This document shows, piece after piece, positions 51,601-60,600 of a stretch of DNA of 64,000 nt. The stretch is from the NCBI RefSeq assembly GCF_040802235.1, contig NW_027332181.1:1-64000 (forward strand). The letters are read 5' to 3'. The position numbers and the translations under genes are program-made. Each line of letters opens with the position of its first letter. The stretch's first letter is position 1. The notes under the pieces are model-generated. The model saw only the letters and a list, made by a program, of their open reading frames with translations, was not told the DNA's origin and did not search any database. This DNA comes from Manis javanica (taxonomy: Eukaryota > Chordata > Mammalia > Pholidota > Manidae).

Positions 51601-54600
51601 CTCTGTGATTGGACAAAGCCCCTCAAGTTACCTATGTGCTAGTTTCCTCACAGTAAAATGGGGAAGTACTGCATGGGGTTTTGTAAGGATTAAATGAATT
51701 GGTATATATAAAGTGCTTAGAATAGCATCTTGTTCATAGTAGATGCTAGTGTTAACACTGTTTTATTATTATTATCAGGTGCTTAAACCTACATATCTCT
51801 TAAGTTAAATGACTCTTTAAATTTCTGTCAAATACTTCATATCATTTACAACTATATGAAAAATAATATGACAATCTGATAGTTTTAAGAAAATACCTAA
51901 TATGTAACTAATAATGATAGCTTCACAGTTGTCAAGTTTTGAGAGGCTACACACTCTAATGTTATTTTATCCTCTCAAACATTTTTGGAAGCCTTTTGGA
52001 ATTGCTTTCAGATCCTGTGGCAAGACCTATTCTGGCACAACATTATTCTCTGAGTATACAGTTAATTTGTAACTCATCAGAAGTCCTTCTGGAACCAAAG
52101 TCAATTACTAAAGTAGGTTTATCAAACTATCCTACAGCATATGATCTATAATGTTAAGGTAGTCTTCTTGTGTGGCCCTGAAAATAGTTCCAAAGGAGAG
52201 TTCCAAAAATATATTTACCAGTATTTTTGTAATATGTATAAAGCTCTGATTTCGAGCCTGCTTATAGAGGGGCTGCGGAGTGGGGATTCATGCTTCTTTA
52301 GTCAGATAGCCACAATACACTTTATTGTAGTATGTATCACTCTTTTATACATCATTTATTAAGACTTTTCTGTCTTTTGACTTTAAAATATAAGAAACTT
52401 TCATATTTAAAATCAAAATATATACTCTGTATATAGTCATTTATTTTATTTGGGAGAATATTACATATCTAATCAATCATTAATATTAACAATTAGTCAA
52501 TGTTTAAAGTAGCATGGGATGACATACTTTTTTAGATGGACCTAAAGCAATTTTACCTTTCTTTTAGATGACAAACTATCCAGAAGTCTCTCATTTTCAG
52601 TCAAACTGGCTTCTGCCTAAAGTCCATATAGACCTTTAATCCCCACTAATGAGGAAAATATTCTGAAAAGCACAGATCAGACAATCTGAAGCAGTCTAAA
52701 CTTTGCTTGCATCTCTCTTTCAAGTCTACTGAAAGATTAGAAAGACCCTGTCACAAAAGAAACTGGGATTGCCAACACCTTAGGTAAGTAAATGGGGTCT
52801 CAGCATACAGTGAGGATAAAAGATAGGCAGAGGGTCTAAACAGGTTAAAAGACTTTAAAAGTTTAGAATTTCATTTAAAAACATTTAGTTGTAGAGATAA
52901 AAACTAATAAAAATATAAAGGGGTCATATTGCTGCTATTAAATCTTAGGTACAGTAATATTTACTGAGCACTGTGTTCCAGATACTATACTAAGTAAGTG
53001 CTTCATTTATTCTCATTCAATCTTCACAACAATCCCAAAAGCAAGGTATTGATATCGTGTGTTACAGCTGAGGAAACTGAGGCTTAGCAGCCCAAGGTCC
53101 TGCTGCTAGTATGTAGTAAAAGGCAGGTTTTAAACCCAAAGCCTATAATTTAGCAATATTACATAATTAGTCATTTTACTACTCATTTTATCTACAGAAA
53201 TATTAGACTAACTTGTAGTATTCAGAGGCAGTTTCAAATTCACCAAGAAATATATACGCATTTCCAAGGTTGCTATATGCTCTTCTTTCAGCTGCTTTAT
53301 CTCCAAATTCTTTTGCAATAAGGAGGCGCTGTAACAGAAAACTTTAATTAGATATAGCTATTTAAAAAAATAAATAAACAATAATCTAATCACTGTTCAA
53401 AATGATGATGGAGAAAATGACTTGGCTCCAAAGCCTTATACTGTACCTGCTCATGAGCTATAACTGCATCCCTAAAGTTGCCAAGGAGGTAATGCGTGTT
53501 TCCAAGATTTCCAAAGGCACGTCCTTGGGCGGCTCGGTCGCCCAAAGCAGTCACTAGTGATAAGTTTTCCCTAAGTGATTAAGAAAGTTATGAAAAAATA
53601 AGTTTGAGAAAAAAATATATTGAGTTGACATACAAAATCTAATTCTTTTTATCAGTAAAAAATTTAAATAAGCTCATAGTCATAATGTGCCACATAGATG
53701 GAAGGTGATTATAGGAAATAGCTGGGAATACTTTACTGTTCAGGTAGATTTCTGCCCAGAGTCAAAGACAGAGTTAACCTTGGAACCCCTATCACTACGT
53801 TTTATGAAATTCTATTGATGAAAGAAAGACTAAATTTACTCCAAAAGACTTAAACATTGATAGTTTTTCTTTTTGCCACTATGTGGCACTGGTCTACAGT
53901 TTAAATAGGGAGGGGATTACTACTATTACAACATTACAACATTTTAGCAACAATTTGATGATTTATTTTTACTTGCTAGTCTATAATTTGAAAACCTTTC
54001 CCAAGCTTAAAAACTTACTACGAGATAATATTTAGTAGACCTCCAGCTTAGGTGGGCCACACGACTGCATCAGCGCTACTCACTCATAATAATCCACGGC
54101 TGCCTGCAGAGCATTCTTCACCTCTTCCGGAAATTCTCCTCCATCTTGAGGACCAGGGTAGCCAATACTTTTCCCTTTGGCATGATACACATTTCCAAGA
54201 TTGTAAAGTGCTCTTGCTTCTCCCACCTTGATAAAGATAGCAGCAGAGCTTACATTTTGAAACCAGAGGTCAGGTATTTAAATGCTTATCACTTATATTT
54301 ATTTGTAATATTGTTAATATTAAGGTCAAGAGAAAGAAATGCTTACACTGGCTCTCTACACAGAACCAAATGATTAATTATGAAAGGACTTCTCACTACT
54401 TCCTTTTTTTCGCCTCTATTTTAAAATTTTTATTATTTCTTTTTCTATTTTTCTGAGTATTTTCTTTTTGGTATTAACTTTTAGACAAGCTACAGAACAA
54501 TTAAATTTAAATAGAATTAAAACACAAAGCAATTTCAATGAACACATTGGTCTGCCATGTAATGTTTCCTTATTACCTTGTCATTAAGCTCTTTTGAAAT

Positions 54601-57600
54601 ATCTAGGTGTCGCTGACAACAAACTACAGCTTCATCAAAATTCCCAAGAACTTTTAAGGTATTTCCCAGATTACCACTAGCTTTGGCTTCCCCCAACTGG
54701 TCTCCAATAGTCCTGAAAACAAAAAAAAAACAAAAAAGAGCACGCACACACAAATGGTGTTAAAATATAAAGTGGCCAGAGTACAGTTTTCCCTAGAAGA
54801 CAACTGACACGCTTAAGGTCAGACAGACCCATTAGCCTTGAAATCTACTTTAAATATTTAAATTTAATTTTCATTCATTAATTAAACTCCAGGGACATTT
54901 CACTACTACTCATTCATTTAATTAAACTCTGTTAGCCTAAGATTAGTTTTAAAATGCAATGCTATTGAATTAGAACTCACTAAATATAATGAATTAGTTT
55001 TTTAATTGAATGAGAATATTTCTTAGTGACAGTTAATTTAGGGAGAAAGAGTATTAATGAATTACCTTGCAAGGGTTAAATCATGATGATGGTATTCTAA
55101 TGCTTTGGCATAATCATGCAAATAGAAATAAGCATTGCCCAGCTGGCTGTAAATAGCGCTAAGTGTTTTTAGGTCTTCAGTTCCAACTTGAACTGCAGCT
55201 TCAAAGAATGACACACCAGCACGACAGTCTCCTGATTTACACAGTCGTTCCCCTTCCAATGCCAGTTCTAGGCAAGAAGCTTCCATTCTATAAAATTATA
55301 TAGGACAGACATTTACAACATTACATTTCAACTGTACCACAGCATTTTTAACTTATAGTAATATAATTTAAATATGGACTGTGGCTGATCTTGCTCAGAA
55401 AAACTGTCTCAGTAATTGAAATATATACACACTGATAAAACAGTAAATATTTATAGCAAGAGCTAAACTGTCTACTCAAATGTCTCTGAGCCTCAGTCAT
55501 CTATATAAGATAGCTAACTATCTCTGTATGGAGTCCATTTTAATTGGCCCATCCACAGCAACCTACTTAACCAATGAAACTAGTGTTTCCTAAATTGTTC
55601 TGGGTTATTGGCAGACTTACAGACTTCCTGAGAGTTTGGGGAGAATAAGGGTGCCTGGGGAAGGTCAAGTCCTATAATTGATTCTCTTCTCTATTTAGGT
55701 ATGCAGGTGATCTACTCCCCTGTCCATCAACTCATCCAACATCCATCTCTCTTTCTCTGTCTCATACACACACACACACTCCTCACCTCCACATGATCAA
55801 CTGTACTTTAGAAAAACAGAGGAGCAAAGTGCCTTGATCTGCAAGGTACTTCCATAAGAGAATTAAGTGTCAAGAAACTTTACATTAGAAAGCAATGATT
55901 TAAAGATGTGCAGAATTCTAATTCTCAAAGTCTGTCACTGAATTTTAAAACAAAATGAATTAAGTTACCATAAACATATCTAGGGGGAAAAGCACCGATA
56001 CTTTGGATTCTAATCCTTAACTTTAGAAGATACCCTTCACCCAGTCACTATTGTGTTTCTTCAACATTTTCATCATTCTGCCATGTCTGTGTACTACCTA
56101 ATCACTCAATGTTTCTATAATTTAGCAGATTTCCTTTAAATGACACACATCATTTAAGAAAATTTAGCTTCATCCAAAGCAGTAGCCTTGAAAATGTTTG
56201 ACATGATGCGTGTTTATTTTCTAATGCACATTAAAACAAATATATAACTATTAGAATAAAAAAGCAAGTAAAACTGCCTTATGTACCAGTGGTATAATAT
56301 CACCCTTGGAAGACTCTGATTTAGTTCATCAAGTATTTCAATTTTTGGAGCAGCCCTAAATTACTATTACTAGATTGGCTTTAAGAAACCTGAAGACAGC
56401 AGTGGTTCTTAAACCTGACTGCACAGTAATAGGGTTCATAGAGAGCACTTTTTAAAATTCTCATTGCTGGGTCCCACTCTCTGGGTATGAGGTCTGGCCA
56501 TCAGTTTTCTTGAAAAGCCCCCAGGGTAATTCCAACATACAAGCCAGGGTTGAGAATAACTGCTTTAGTGGAAAATGTGAATTAAACCACCACTTACCCT
56601 AAATTTTTCAAATATGATTGTATTTTTGTATTTCTAGTAGCAGGTCAATTAACATGTTCTTTAGGTGCTATCTTTTAGCCTATAAAACTCCAAAGTTCCT
56701 TATAGCCATACATTAAAATTGAATTGTAAAAGTGGAAAATAAAGCTAAAAGAAAATCTGAACTAAGATTAAAAGAGCCAATTATAAAGGGTTAAAGCAGA
56801 CTTCTGATTCAGTATAATAGCAGATTTATGTAGTCATCTCTGATAAGTAATTTTCAAGTTTTATATCCAGGTATCTTTTTATAATTCAAGTGATTTAGCC
56901 AAAGGCTACTGCTTGTTTACAGCTACTAATTTCACCCTCACTTTATGGATCTAGTCAAAATAATGCATGTAAACCTCCATTTAACATTTTGTTTCAACAT
57001 TAGACCAAGTCAATTTGCTATAGGAAGAAAAATCTAAAGTACATGGAAAATAAATCAGCTAAATCAGAAACTAAATTGCTGTATTTTCATTTCTTCATCA
57101 TTTCAGATTAAAAGACCTACTTCTGTCTTTCACAAGTGAAAACTGCCTTTTAGAACTGTATTTTTGAAAATGAGAGATTTCATAGAAGAAAAATTTTTTT
57201 GAGGCTTTATACAGTTACTGGTGTTTCAGTGTGTGAAGAGAAATGAGTCAGTAAAAGATTAATATGTAAAATGTGATTTATTAAGGGGTTCTTTTGCGAA
57301 TTGTCTTTGTCTAAATACTGAAACCAAGGAACATCTAAAAGTTACCAAAAAAGTTGGAGAAGATACTTTTCCATATAAATATATTACTTTTTCTATTAAA
57401 AATTTAAAATGTAAGAATGGCTTCAATTACATAAAACAATTACATACTAAGCAATTTCACTCCTAGGAATTGATCACCCCATCCCCCCAAGAATTGATCT
57501 TGAAGCTGTATATACACAAATTCAAGAAGATTTATGTAATAGGATTTTCACAGTGGTAAAAAACCACAAATGTCCATCAATCGCATTGGTTAAACAATTA

Positions 57601-60600
57601 CCTGACACCATACAATGGAATACTAATGATGGCACATGATTTCACTGAGGGAAAGGGGGAGAGACAGGGCCATCACTTCAGGACTGTTAGGCTGCTGGGC
57701 CAGGAAATTAGGGATAAGGCAGAACCAGCTATTCATATGCAAGACATGTAAAAACTGGAAGTTTACAACAGTGTGTGCCTATATCCATACAAAACTGAAC
57801 TGTCTTCTTCAAATAAATATCTTCACCACAGATATTTTACCTTCTGGATTTAAATTTATACAACATTATATTGGGACATAAGATGAATGGTGTTTTAAGA
57901 GCTACAAATTTTCTAAAAGCCATTTTACGTAAGTCTCATTAGAAATGATGATAGCAAACTGGAACCCTGCTGGATACACAGCTGTCTTTGAAGTCCATGG
58001 AGTGAGACTGCCCTATAAGTGAGAGCCTACCTTATAAACAAGTTACTTTAGCAACTAATGTCCCCCCCAAAAAAAAGTCCAAAACTCTGTAATTTATCAT
58101 TAATTTTGAAATACATTATGGCTCTACTAAATTTTATTAAAAAAGAAGCCAATATATTCTGGCAAAATCTCCAACATGTCAACCAAATATATCTAATTGC
58201 AAAACAGTCAAGGCAGGTTGGTTTATAAATTTTTTAGAAGATCATTAAATAGTAACAGAGAAAGTAATTTCATATCCTCTGTATCTATGAGAGAATAGAA
58301 TTACTTCATTTGCTTAAAGACACCCAGAAGAGAAGACAAACCAGAAAATACCTCTCCATTCAAATACACCCCACATAAAAAGTTTTTTTATTCTTTCTAA
58401 TGGTCTACCGAGTTGTATAATCAAAGAAAGTACATTTCTAATAACTACAAATTGAGTACTCTCTTTCACTGAAATGTTATTTTTGCTAAAATTCCTGATT
58501 TTCTGCAGAAAATTATGTCATTTTAATTTTTACATCTTATTTTTACTTTTTTCCACACTAGATTTTTTTTTACCTTCTTAATTTTGTTTCTTGTGTTCAG
58601 TATATCAATGAAAGCAAAAGAGAATTAAAACCTTGATGCTACATCATTTTAAAAGACAATACCAATTATGTCCAAATCTAACTCTTTCCTCAAAGGACTT
58701 ACATACTATTTAAGAATAAATGATGGAATTCAGAACTTAAGATTCAAAACACAAACACAGGTGCTCTATATCTTCTCCATTGTGCTGCCTTCTGTGGCTG
58801 TCGAATCTTTCTTAGTTCTCCCTTCTACGCGTTCTGACTGGGCACGGACTCTTCCATTATCAGTCCATGCCCCCATAAACAATTTTTATTCAATTTACCA
58901 CATTTATAGTTATTCTAGTTTACTTTGCAAAAGGGAAAGCAGCAAAAAATTATCATCATTTAAATTTAGGTTGGTAAGTTAGTTTTAAAACTGATTTTAC
59001 TATACATTATATCAAATTTAAGTCTCAATATAACCCTCTGAGATAGGTATTATTACAGAAAAGGAGAATGATGCTCAGACAGTGACCTGACCTTAAGATC
59101 ATATAATAGCAAAGCTAAGAAATGAAACCCTGTCTTTGTTTCCTAATCCAGTGCTCTTTCCACCATTCCACATTACCTCAAACTGATCTTTAGGAAAGAA
59201 TATTATTAACACCTTTATCTAACAAAATTGAAGAATTCAACACAAAACTGAAGAATTACAACTTACATGCACTAGTCTAATTTTTACAATATTGAAGTAC
59301 TGAAATGTTTATTATTCATAGTAACAAGTATAAACATTTCTCAATGAAATACAGAACTAGAGAAACTAGTATAATGAACGTGAACTTTCAATATCAACAA
59401 TTACCAACATACAGTATTTTCAATGTTTCATATCTGTTTCGCTCCTCACTCTTCAACCCGAATCTTTTGAAATACATCCCAGAAAAAGTGATTTCATCTG
59501 TAAATATTTAAGTATGTATGACTAAAAGAAGTCATTTACAAAAAAATATAATCATCATACCTTAAAATATTAATGATAATTACTAAAAATCAATCATATA
59601 CTTTTTAGTTTAGAAACTAATTCTATTTTACTATCAATCTCCATTTCTCTTTACCTTCACAAATAGGTTGCAGAATATTTCATAAAGCATTCTGATCTCT
59701 CTCAGGAGTTTCTGAAGAATTATTACATTTCAAAATTATAAACTCACTATGCCACAGAAACTCCTCCAGGGATAGATGAGGATCTCCACAATAAAAGAAT
59801 CAGATGGATAAAATATTACATACTAGGTGTTTATCAGAATAGAAGAGTAACTTATAGTAGGCCATGACTCCTAGCACAAGGGAGGGATACAAACTATTAC
59901 CTAGAATTATACAATAATCCAGTCAATATACAGAATGCTGATCTTAGAAGCACTGATGAAGCCAGAGATTTGTTTGGTATATGCTTACTAAAAATAGTTT
60001 TGAATTTCTTTTGGTGATGTCCTATACCAATGTATAACCATGTTTGACTTTTGCTGTATTATTAGAAAAGGACATACCTAAACTTCCTACCAGTAGAGGT
60101 CACAATCCACTCCTTATCTACTGTCTTTACAGTATTAAGAAAACCACTCTAGAAAACACTTAGCAAAACAGATAAATATCTTACTAGGTTCATCTCATGG
60201 GATGGTTATGTCCACAGTAGTTCAATGGACAGTCCTTCAAATGAGCCAGACAACATGCTAGGTATCATAGATGCCCTAAGGGAGCTAACTGTTCAAAGAA
60301 AAGAGTGGTGAAAGAAGGAGACAAACATATAAACAGATACCTTGAATGTTAATATAGTTGGTGCTAAGAGAGAGATTTGCACAGGATGTTATGTGAGCAT
60401 AGGGAGGGCACATAACCAAACTATGGAGTTTAGAAATGGTTTCCAGGACAACATAACCTCTGAGCTGAATGTTAGATATTGAACAGAATTAGCTAAACGA
60501 TGACAGTGGGAAGGGCACTCAAGTCACAGGGTGTAGCATGAGCAAAGGGACAGAGAGATGGAACGGTATGACATATACAGGAACCAGGGCTCAAAGTGCA

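Noticed and set aside
58668-58982. 104-codon + strand open frame in GPSM2 intron 1
   Set aside because: No recognisable domain, codon bias or splice context; expected by chance in 64 kb.
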